From Acidobacteriota bacterium (GTDB lineage: Bacteria; Acidobacteriota; Terriglobia; Terriglobales; Acidobacteriaceae), in contig JAJYBW010000197.1 of assembly GCA_021778815.1 (NCBI GenBank), positions 1 to 6,584 of the forward strand: a stretch of 6,584 nucleotides of DNA, read 5' to 3'. Positions 1 to 6,013 of this stretch are shown here, one piece after another. The first letter of the stretch is position 1. The number at the start of each line of letters is the position of its first letter. Under the pieces are notes generated by a model. It saw only the letters and a list, made by a program, of their open reading frames with translations. It made no database searches and was not told the origin of the DNA. The position numbers and the translations under genes are program-made.

Positions 1-348
1 AATGACCGAGCGCTGCATCAGGAAGGCCAACTCTCCATCGCGAAAGATGGCAATCGCAGGGCTGCTGGGCGGAGCACCCGCCAGATGGCTGCGGACTTTA
101 TCCGTGGCTTCGCGATCCTGTCCGGCGAATACGGTGATCTTTTGATCGGGCAGGGTGGGGTGCTGCAGCGACATGCGCACGCCGGGGCGCATCTTGCCCG
201 CCGCGCAACCGCAGATGGAGTTGACGATCACCATGGTGGTGCCGGGCTTGGCCAACGCCTGATCGACTTCCTCCGCGCTGCGTGTTTCCTGGATGCCAGC
301 GCGGGTCAACTCCTCGCGCATCGGAATCACCATAATCTCTGGATACAT
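1..348 (-). CDS. BrxA/BrxB-family bacilliredoxin (partial, C-terminus off the left edge)
   Basis: A cytoplasmic thiol-disulfide protein of the bacilliredoxin (YphP/YqiW) family, which removes bacillithiol or related thiols from oxidised protein cysteines. The reading frame is open from ATG 348 to base 1, giving 116 residues; the family is usually about 140-145, so roughly 25-30 C-terminal residues are missing. The N-terminus MYPEIMVIPMREELTRAG is the family hallmark. It is followed by a TTMVIVNS strand and the redox motif C46-G47-C48 inside NSICGCAAGKMRPGV. Further on, residues 71-77 (ITVFAGQ) and 97-107 (PAIAIFRDGEL) match the thioredoxin-like fold of the family. The start is supported by a GGGGGAG ribosome site 8 bases upstream. 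The gene is transcribed away from the other three. Family assignment is secure; the actual low-molecular-weight thiol partner in this organism is inferred. Confidence 0.93.
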   Translation of the reverse strand, partial: MYPEIMVIPMREELTRAGIQETRSAEEVDQALAKPGTTMVIVNSICGCAAGKMRPGVRMSLQHPTLPDQKITVFAGQDREATDKVRSHLAGAPPSSPAIAIFRDGELAFLMQRSVI

Positions 349-356
349 ATTGTTTG

Positions 357-363
357 CTCCCCC
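357..363 (-). promoter_or_regulatory. Ribosome binding site of the bacilliredoxin gene
   Basis: Read on the minus strand this is GGGGGAG, eight bases before ATG 348. It is the clearest Shine-Dalgarno-like site in the window and fixes the start of the bacilliredoxin. Confidence 0.7.
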
Positions 364-386
364 ATGCCGTTGTGTCGGCCACTTCC

Positions 387-392
387 AGTATA
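387..392 (-). promoter_or_regulatory. Possible -10 element for the bacilliredoxin gene
   Basis: The minus strand reads TATACT here, five of six bases of the -10 consensus. It would place transcription start near 380 and give a leader of about 32 bases containing the ribosome site. No convincing -35 hexamer lies 16-18 bases further upstream, so this is only a candidate. Confidence 0.3.
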
Positions 393-586
393 TCGTTCCC
401 GGGTGGGTTGATGGCTCTACGCCATTTGCCGAAGGTCCTGGAAGACGCATTCTGATCGCCGCGATCGATTGTCCTGCCGCATTCGAAGGGCAACATCGCA
501 GCGCGTTGTATAGTGGAGTTTTCTTGTGTTCGAGACTTGGCAGATTGTAGAGTGACAATAATCGGTTTTCCAAACAATCGACTCAT

Positions 587-614
587 CAGGGAACTGGCAC
601 GCCTTTGTTCCCTG
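587..614. repeat. Perfect 8-bp inverted repeat (CAGGGAAC / GTTCCCTG)
   Basis: CAGGGAAC at 587-594 and GTTCCCTG at 607-614 are exact reverse complements separated by 12 bases, with half-sites 20 bases apart centre to centre, about two helical turns. No T-tract follows on either strand, so it does not look like an intrinsic terminator. It could be an operator upstream of the YVTN gene or a leader hairpin; neither is shown by sequence alone. Confidence 0.5.
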
Positions 615-762
615 CAAGCAATCACAATTGCCAATCTTTGCGTCCAAGCGGCTTGTAAACCCTGGGGGATGAATGCCTGTCTGTAGTTCTCACTGCCATT
701 GGAATAGAGATATCCACGGTAGCGTCTCCGTGAGGTCGATTGCGGGGCAACCGCCAGCGCGC

Positions 763-849
763 ATGCGGATGTCGCCAAGGCCGCTCGCCGCAGCCGGATT
801 TCTGCTGTGGTTCGCCCTGGCCATGTTGATGGCGCGCTCGGCACGGGCG
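763..849 (+). other. Signal peptide of the YVTN protein
   Basis: Residues 1-29 have arginines at 2 and 6, a hydrophobic core (LAAAGFLLWFALAMLM) and an A-R-A cleavage site before Gln30. This is a classical signal peptidase I signal. It is the main reason for choosing a start at 763 or 769 over the upstream ATG at 673, which would add 30 residues of atypical composition. Confidence 0.75.
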
Positions 850-3789
850 CAGGTCCCGGTCAACTACATCAACGTTGGACATGGTCCAATCCAGGTGGCC
901 GTCAATCCGGTCACCGACAAGATCTACGTGGTCGACCAGGGGCCAATCGGAGTGCTGAACACCCGTTGCGAAGTGCAGGACGGTGATGGATCCGTCACGA
1001 TTATTGACGGATTGACGGGCAACACCTCTACTATCCCCGTTGGATATTGCCCCGGTAGCATTGCAGTGAACCCGGTAACGAACAAGATTTATGTTGCGAA
1101 TGACACCAATTCCGCCAGCGCCCAAGTCACCGTTATCGACGGCGCGACGCTGGCGACTTCCACGGTTGATATCGGAGGTTTCCCCATCGATATCGCGGTG
1201 AATCCCGTGACGAACAAAATCTACGTGGCCTGCCAGATTGACGACGTGGTGGATGAAATCGACGGCGCCACCAATGCGGTCACGACAATCAACGTGGGGA
1301 CGAACCCGGCCGACCTGGCCGTGAACACCCATACAAACAAAATCTACGTGGCCGATACTGGAAATGCTTTTAGCACGGGGGAACTGGCCATCATCGATGG
1401 AGCGACAGACCACGTCAGCTACGTGGACACGGAACCGTATCCGGCGGCCGTAGCGGTCAACCCAGTAACGAACCAGATCTATGTTCCCTATGGTGGAAGC
1501 AGTATATCTGTGGCGGCAGGGTTGGAGATCGTGGACGGAAACACCGAGCAATATCAGACGGCGCACCTGAAGTTTTATCAACCCAGTGCCATCGCATTGA
1601 ACCCAGCTACAGGAACCGTATACGTCACAGACAGCGCTGGGCAGGAGGTCTATGTGGTGAACTGGCCCTCCATCAACGCGACACCCTCCGTTCAGGTTTT
1701 ATCCGTGCCGGGGGAGGCGCAGTCATTGGCCGTCGATCCGGTCGCCAACAACGTCTATGTGGGACTGGTTTTCGCGGGCTCCGCAAGCATTATCAATGGC
1801 GCTACCAACCAGGTGACGAACGTTCCGTTGACCGGCGCTCCGGGCGCATTTGATCCGGCGGTAGCGGTGAACCCACGGACCGGCAAAGCCTATGTGGTGG
1901 CTGAGAGCGATCATGTGGTTGCGGAATTGAATGCGACAGCCCGAGCCAATGTTCAGCTCCCCACCGGCAATACGCCTTCGTCCGTTGCAGTCAATTCCGC
2001 GACAAATCGGGCCTATCTCTCCAATTTCAACAGCAGCGATGTTACGGCAATCGATGGCACGACCAATAAGACGTCTACTATCCCGGCTGGTTCAGGGCCC
2101 TTCCAGGTGGTATTGAATCCGCTGACGAACAAGATCTACACAAGTGATGAATTTGCGGATCAGGTGACCGTACTCGACGGCAACACGCAGGCGACAACAG
2201 CGGTAGCGACCGGAGTACTGCCGCAAGCGCTGGCGATCGATCCGACCACCAACACGACCTACGTCACCAATGGGGCGAGTCGAACCGTGACCGCTATCGC
2301 AGGACAAAACAATGCAACCAGTACGCTTGGTCCAACCGGGGCAAATCCAGGCTCACTCGTCGCCGATCCCGTGACCAACAGCATCTACGTCCTGAACTTC
2401 GGCGACAATACCGTGACGGTGATGGGCGCAGGCGGAGGCGTGCCCGCGACCCTGCCCACGGGCGCCGGCCCGATCGCAGCGGCCGTGAACCCTGTGACGA
2501 ACAAGATCTATGTCGCGAACGAGAGCGGCAATAGCGTGACCGTAATTGACGGCGCAACCAATGCCACCACGACGATTGACGGAGGGGATCAACCCACTTC
2601 CATCGCGGTGAATGCCGTTACCAACAAAATCTACGTCGCCAACGCGGGTGGGAACAGCGTATCGGTAATCGACGGCGCCACCAACTCCACGACAACCATC
2701 CCAGTTGGCGCGCCCCCCTCCTTTGTCGCGGTGGATCCTGCGATCAATGAGATTTATGTGGCGAGCTCCGAAAGCACCAATCTAACAATTATCGACGGCG
2801 TCACCAATGCGACTAGTACCGTAGCCATCGGCAACTCGGCCAACTGGCTTGGCGTGAACCTGGCGGCGGATACCATCTATGCGGCGCAGTCCGGCAGCAA
2901 CACTGCCTCTTTGACTTTCAGGCAGCAGTTGCACGCGGCTATTCCGCTGAAGGCGGCCATCAACCCGCTGCCGAACAATGTGTCCATCACCCCCAATCCT
3001 ACGTTTACCTTTACGGCCAACAGCACGTTTACTCCCATTGTTACGGTGCCGAACGGCCTTTACTTCCAGGTGGACACAATCAAGGGAGAATGGTCCGCAG
3101 CCACCATGACGGGAGCCGGCGCCTTCCAGGGGACAGTCACCAACAAATTGGCGCCGGGAATTCACATCCTGTATGCCTACGCTACGGACGGCCAGGATGC
3201 CGCCCAGGCCGACAGTCCCCTGACCAGCAATATCCAGTCGTACACGTTTCTGATTTCGTCCGCAGGCGCGTCGGCGGTTCCCATCAGCACCGCGCCCGGC
3301 TTTACGCTGACGGCCAGCACAGCCACGCTTTCCGTCAGTCCGGGTGGAAGCGGCTCCGACACCCTGACCCTTTCGCCCTACGGGGGCTTCCATCAGGCAG
3401 TGAGTCTGGTCTGCTCCGGCCTTCCCAGCGGCGCCAGTTGCAGGTTTTTTCCGGAAACGTTCACTCCATCTGGCAGCGGGCCGGAAACTGCTACGGTGAT
3501 GATGATGACCACGGCAGCGACGAGCCGGAACTCCATGCCGTGGCCGTGGAGCGGTGGTGCCGCGACGCTGGCGCTAAGCCTGTTCTTTTGGCCAAAGAGA
3601 AAACGCCTGCCGCAATGGTTGTGCCTGATCCTTTTGTTGGGAGTAGGAAGCATGATGCTTGGATGTGCCGCAGGAAATTCATCGCCCTATGTTCCTCCTA
3701 CACCGGCGGGCACTCGCCAAGTGACGGTGATAGCCAGATCAGCATCCGGCGCGAGCGCGAGCGCGACCATCGCCCTGAATGTGCAATAA
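763..3789 (+). CDS. Secreted YVTN-repeat beta-propeller protein with a split C-terminal Ig-like domain
   Basis: An exported protein of about 1008 residues, probably envelope-attached or surface-exposed; its ligand is unknown. Order of parts (numbering from ATG 763): Sec signal peptide 1-29 ending ARA|Q; about 16 blades of roughly 41 residues (39-719) with the core NPVTNKIYVAN...VTVIDGATN; an Ig-like region 724-835; and a second Ig-like domain 846-1008 (TLTASTATLSVSPGG, then CSGLPSGASCRFFPETFTP). That last domain is interrupted at about 920-980 by two hydrophobic segments around KRKR and by a lipobox-like MLGC (Cys968), then resumes with TPAGTRQVTVIA and ends in IALNVQ. The start is uncertain: an in-frame ATG at 673 and GTG at 730 would extend the N-terminus, but ATG 763 or 769 gives a normal signal peptide. 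No start has an ideally spaced ribosome site. YVTN propellers are usually binding scaffolds rather than enzymes, and I see no catalytic motif. Fold and export are well supported; role is unknown. Confidence 0.9.
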   Translation: MRMSPRPLAAAGFLLWFALAMLMARSARAQVPVNYINVGHGPIQVAVNPVTDKIYVVDQGPIGVLNTRCEVQDGDGSVTIIDGLTGNTSTIPVGYCPGSIAVNPVTNKIYVANDTNSASAQVTVIDGATLATSTVDIGGFPIDIAVNPVTNKIYVACQIDDVVDEIDGATNAVTTINVGTNPADLAVNTHTNKIYVADTGNAFSTGELAIIDGATDHVSYVDTEPYPAAVAVNPVTNQIYVPYGGSSISVAAGLEIVDGNTEQYQTAHLKFYQPSAIALNPATGTVYVTDSAGQEVYVVNWPSINATPSVQVLSVPGEAQSLAVDPVANNVYVGLVFAGSASIINGATNQVTNVPLTGAPGAFDPAVAVNPRTGKAYVVAESDHVVAELNATARANVQLPTGNTPSSVAVNSATNRAYLSNFNSSDVTAIDGTTNKTSTIPAGSGPFQVVLNPLTNKIYTSDEFADQVTVLDGNTQATTAVATGVLPQALAIDPTTNTTYVTNGASRTVTAIAGQNNATSTLGPTGANPGSLVADPVTNSIYVLNFGDNTVTVMGAGGGVPATLPTGAGPIAAAVNPVTNKIYVANESGNSVTVIDGATNATTTIDGGDQPTSIAVNAVTNKIYVANAGGNSVSVIDGATNSTTTIPVGAPPSFVAVDPAINEIYVASSESTNLTIIDGVTNATSTVAIGNSANWLGVNLAADTIYAAQSGSNTASLTFRQQLHAAIPLKAAINPLPNNVSITPNPTFTFTANSTFTPIVTVPNGLYFQVDTIKGEWSAATMTGAGAFQGTVTNKLAPGIHILYAYATDGQDAAQADSPLTSNIQSYTFLISSAGASAVPISTAPGFTLTASTATLSVSPGGSGSDTLTLSPYGGFHQAVSLVCSGLPSGASCRFFPETFTPSGSGPETATVMMMTTAATSRNSMPWPWSGGAATLALSLFFWPKRKRLPQWLCLILLLGVGSMMLGCAAGNSSPYVPPTPAGTRQVTVIARSASGASASATIALNVQ
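877..2919 (+). repeat. Tandem YVTN/NHL-like propeller blades (about 16)
   Basis: Successive units of about 41 codons carry the pattern G-x-x-P-x-x-(I/V)AVNPVTNKIYVAN, a short loop, (V/S)VTVIDGATN and TTTI-x-V-G. Blades 3 and 9-16 are nearly uniform in length. Blades 1, 2 and 4-8 carry longer loops and have drifted more. Blades 13 (2461-2583) and 14 (2584-2706) are the closest pair, with 29 of 41 residues identical by my alignment. The last blade (from 2830) is degenerate. Sixteen blades are too many for one ring of six to eight, so two propellers in series are likely. The blade count was made by eye. Confidence 0.85.
3520..3699 (+). other. Membrane/lipobox cassette inserted in the C-terminal Ig-like domain
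   Basis: About 60 residues (920-980) interrupt an Ig-like domain between a strand ending TTAAT and one starting TPAGT. The insert contains a hydrophobic run GAATLALSLFFW, a basic turn PKRKRLPQ, a second hydrophobic run WLCLILLLGVGSMM and then LGC. The first run plus KRKR resembles a C-terminal sorting tail; KRKR plus the second run plus LGC resembles a lipoprotein signal. With the N-terminus exported, the basic turn would stay in the cytoplasm and Cys968 would face the periplasm. Processing at this site is inferred. Confidence 0.6.
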
Positions 3790-3947
3790 CCCCCGGTAAG
3801 CGATGCGCCTGTCTTGCGCGTGCCCACCATGCGTGGATGCGCCGATGGAGGTGCGCGGCAGTTGTGCTGACGTGAGTGGGTGGGCGACGTGTGCCTGTGC
3901 AGGAGACTTGCATCGCCGGTGACGGCGAGGGCACGCGGTAGAGTAGA

Positions 3948-3961
3948 CGGGAAAGGTCCCG
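3948..3961 (+). promoter_or_regulatory. Ribosome binding site of the MutS-like gene within a small hairpin
   Basis: CGGG (3948-3951) and CCCG (3958-3961) can pair around the loop AAAGGT, placing the Shine-Dalgarno-like AAAGG in the loop directly before ATG 3962. The site supports this start. Whether the four-pair stem forms in vivo is unknown. Confidence 0.4.
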
Positions 3962-5785
3962 ATGCCAATCGCAGAGTTGAACGAAGCAGAAATCCCGGTT
4001 GCGAGCGATGAGCCGGTGGAAGAATATCGACGGCGATCGGCCGCGCGAGAGGGAGAAGTTCGCCGCCTTGATCGGCTGCATATCCGGCTGGGGAACGTGC
4101 GCTTGTTGCTGGCGACGGTGGCGGTGGTGTTGGCATGGTGGGCGTTTCGATCGCATTGGATTTCTCCCTGGTGGCTGGCGGCGCCGGTGGTTGCTTTCGC
4201 GGTGGTGGCCGTGTATCACGCACGCGTGCTGCGAGCACGGCGATGCGCTTTGCGGGCGGTGGCGGTGTATCAGCGGGGACTGGCGCGGATCGAAGACCGG
4301 TGGATGGACGGTGGGCAGCAAGGAGAGCGATTCCGCAACCCGCAACATTTGTATGCCGCCGATCTCGACTTGTTTGGACCTGCAGGCTTGTTCGCTTTGT
4401 TGTCGACAGCACGCACGCGCATGGGAGAAGACACGCTGTCGTCGTGGCTGCTATCACCCGTGCCGATAGAAGAAATCCGCGAGCGACAGGCAGCAGTGGC
4501 CGATTTACGAAGCCGTCTGGACTTGCGGGAAGACCTGCAAGTACTGGGCGAAGAGGAGGGAGCCCGTGTGGCTCCGGACGCATTGCCGCATTGGGCAGAG
4601 GCGCCGACGGAACTGCGCGAAGGTTGGTTGCGCTGGGTGGCTCCGCTGCTGATGGTATTGGCCGTGGGCGCGACCGTAGTGTGGGGCGTGTGGAACACAT
4701 TTCTGCCATTGTTCGCGGTGTTATTGGTGGAAGCCAGCCTGACACGGTGGCTGAAGAAACGCATGCAGGCAATTTTCTCCTCGACAGGGAATACGTTTGA
4801 GAGTCTCGACCTGCTGTCGGGCATGCTGGCGCGGCTGGAACGAGAGGAGTTCCACTCGACTCGACTGCTGGCGTTACAAACTGCGTTGACCAGTCACTCC
4901 ATGAAGGGCTCGGAGGCGATTGCGCGCTTGCGCACAATCGTCGATCTGATCGATTCGCGCGACAACTTCATTGTGAAATTTTTGGATGTGCCGCTGATGT
5001 ACTCGGTGCAGGTGGCGTTGAGGTCTGAGATGTGGCGCGCGCAACACGGCGCGGCGGTGCGGGGTTGGCTGGACGCGACCGGGGAAATGGAGGCGCTGCT
5101 GTCGTTGGCTGCGTACCACTACGAACATCCGGCGGATCCGTTTCCTGAGTTTCTCGACGGCGAGCCGTGCCTTCAGGGGGAGGCGCTAGGGCATCCGTTG
5201 ATTCCATCGGAAAAGTGCGTGCGCAATGATGTGACGCTGGACGCGGAAACCCGAGCTCTTCTGGTGAGTGGGTCAAATATGTCGGGCAAGAGCACGTACC
5301 TGCGCACTATCGGAGTGAACACGGTGCTGGCGATGGCGGGAGCGCCGGTGCGAGCGCGGCGATTGCGGCTGACCCCGCTGACGGTTGGGGCCAGCCTGCA
5401 GGTGAACGATTCGCTGCAGGAAGGCAGCTCGCGATTCTATGCGGAAATTACTCGTCTGCGACGGATCTACGATTTGGCGGCAGAAAGGCCGCCGGTGCTG
5501 TTTCTGCTGGATGAGTTGCTGCAGGGGACCAATTCCAATGACCGGCGGATCGGCGCGGAGGGAGTGTTGCGCGGGCTGCTGGAGCGTGGGGCGATTGGGA
5601 TTTTGACGACGCATGATCTGGCGCTGACAGAGTTGAGTGGATTGCCGGAGGGTGCGCTCAGAAACATGCATTTCCAGGATGACCTGGAGGATGGGCGGAT
5701 GCGATTCGATTTCCAGCTGCGCGCGGGCGTGATCACGAAGAGCAATGGGCTGGAGTTGATGCGGTCGATTGGGCTGAAGGTGTAA
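3962..5785 (+). CDS. Membrane-anchored MutS-related ATPase
   Basis: A 607-residue MutS-family protein, shorter than MutS (about 850) and lacking the N-terminal mismatch-recognition domain and its F-x-E motif. Hydrophobic segments at about 46-62, 69-88, 225-242 and 246-260 predict two membrane hairpins. Residues about 270-420 resemble the MutS core/lever region, including the NFIVKFLD stretch. The C-terminal ATPase is intact: Walker A G437-SNMS-G442-K443-S444-T445, the MutS signature around DSLQEGSSRFYAEI (483-496), Walker B VLFLLDE with D517-E518, the following GTNSNDR, and the TTHD histidine H551. It has no Smr nuclease domain and so is not MutS2. ATP binding is secure; a role in mismatch repair is doubtful and the true substrate is unknown. 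Gaps of 172 bases upstream and 228 bases downstream suggest its own transcript. Many databases simply call such proteins 'DNA mismatch repair protein MutS', which probably overstates what is known. Confidence 0.9.
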   Translation: MPIAELNEAEIPVASDEPVEEYRRRSAAREGEVRRLDRLHIRLGNVRLLLATVAVVLAWWAFRSHWISPWWLAAPVVAFAVVAVYHARVLRARRCALRAVAVYQRGLARIEDRWMDGGQQGERFRNPQHLYAADLDLFGPAGLFALLSTARTRMGEDTLSSWLLSPVPIEEIRERQAAVADLRSRLDLREDLQVLGEEEGARVAPDALPHWAEAPTELREGWLRWVAPLLMVLAVGATVVWGVWNTFLPLFAVLLVEASLTRWLKKRMQAIFSSTGNTFESLDLLSGMLARLEREEFHSTRLLALQTALTSHSMKGSEAIARLRTIVDLIDSRDNFIVKFLDVPLMYSVQVALRSEMWRAQHGAAVRGWLDATGEMEALLSLAAYHYEHPADPFPEFLDGEPCLQGEALGHPLIPSEKCVRNDVTLDAETRALLVSGSNMSGKSTYLRTIGVNTVLAMAGAPVRARRLRLTPLTVGASLQVNDSLQEGSSRFYAEITRLRRIYDLAAERPPVLFLLDELLQGTNSNDRRIGAEGVLRGLLERGAIGILTTHDLALTELSGLPEGALRNMHFQDDLEDGRMRFDFQLRAGVITKSNGLELMRSIGLKV

Positions 5786-5788
5786 AAA

Positions 5789-5806
5789 CCTGCGCAAAGG
5801 CGTAGG
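5789..5806. repeat. Short hairpin just after the MutS-like gene
   Basis: CCTGCGC and GCGTAGG pair (one G-T wobble) around a 4-base loop, four bases beyond the stop codon. On the plus strand no T-tract follows, so it is a poor intrinsic terminator for the MutS-like gene. On the minus strand it is followed by TTTTT, but no leftward gene is seen to its right. It may still weakly end or stabilise the transcript. Confidence 0.3.
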
Positions 5807-5970
5807 CACAGGTCGCATCCGGGCCGATGAATTCCTGATTGACAGGGTTTCCCGTGATCGGCGAAGCTTCTGCTAACGACAAGTTGCGCGAATTTTGCGG
5901 GAACAAGGACAACGCAGGGCAGCGTCTGATGTGTGTCGGACGGTTCCCTGATTTGTTACCCCTATGTTTT

Positions 5971-5999
5971 CTCACAATTCGCAGTTGAACCGCTATGAT
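5971..5999 (+). promoter_or_regulatory. murB: Candidate sigma-70 promoter for murB
   Basis: CTCACA (5971-5976, four of six matches to TTGACA), a 17-base spacer and TATGAT (5994-5999, five of six matches to TATAAT). Transcription would start near 6006, leaving only about eight bases before the GTG at 6014, so the mRNA would be almost leaderless. The rest of the 228-base gap (5786-6013) shows no gene. Confidence 0.4.
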
Positions 6000-6013
6000 G
6001 TAGGCACGTCCCT

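Larger units (their letters stand above)
349..762. other. Divergent intergenic region between bacilliredoxin and the YVTN protein
   Basis: About 414 bases without a credible gene. Short open frames here lack recognisable domains and good start sites. The region should carry both divergent promoters. Visible elements are a TATACT on the minus strand (387-392), a 6-1-6 palindrome GATCGC-C-GCGATC (454-466), a small ATTGT/ACAAT inverted repeat (544-559), a TTGGCA hexamer (537-542) followed after only 14 bases by AATAAT (557-562), and a perfect 8-bp inverted repeat (587-614). The TTGGCA/AATAAT pair is too closely spaced for a standard sigma-70 promoter. If the downstream gene starts at 673 rather than 763, the last 90 bases would be coding. 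Confidence 0.7.

Noticed and set aside
293..550. 85-residue plus-strand frame overlapping the bacilliredoxin start
   Set aside because: It starts inside the bacilliredoxin coding region on the opposite strand and has no family features.
417..647. 76-residue minus-strand frame in the divergent intergenic region
   Set aside because: It begins with TTG, has no good ribosome site and matches no family I recognise. It could not be excluded completely but is not supported.
622..1581. Minus-strand 319-residue open frame opposite the YVTN gene
   Set aside because: It mirrors the repeats of the propeller gene (recurring VDFV/VDNGD-like strings are reverse readings of the blade core) and has no recognisable domain or ribosome site.
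877..2919. Regular DNA repeats read as a CRISPR or satellite array
   Set aside because: The period is 123 bp in phase with codons and the repeats encode propeller blades; there are no unique spacers between constant repeats.
3090..3875. 261-residue plus-strand frame inside and beyond the end of the YVTN gene
   Set aside because: It lies in another frame of the Ig-like region; the in-frame protein has clear domains and this one does not.
3790..3947. Terminator or small RNA between the YVTN and MutS-like genes
   Set aside because: Several short GC-rich pairings are possible (for example CCAC/GTGG near 3823-3836) but none is long or followed by a T-tract, so nothing can be claimed.
3687..4937. 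Minus-strand 416-residue open frame spanning the end of the YVTN gene and the start of the MutS-like gene
   Set aside because: Its composition is Pro/Ser/Arg/Thr-rich low complexity as expected opposite GC-rich coding sequence; it overlaps two well supported genes.
5273..5818. 181-residue minus-strand frame opposite the MutS ATPase domain
   Set aside because: The plus strand encodes intact Walker A, Walker B and signature motifs here, so this is an antisense shadow.
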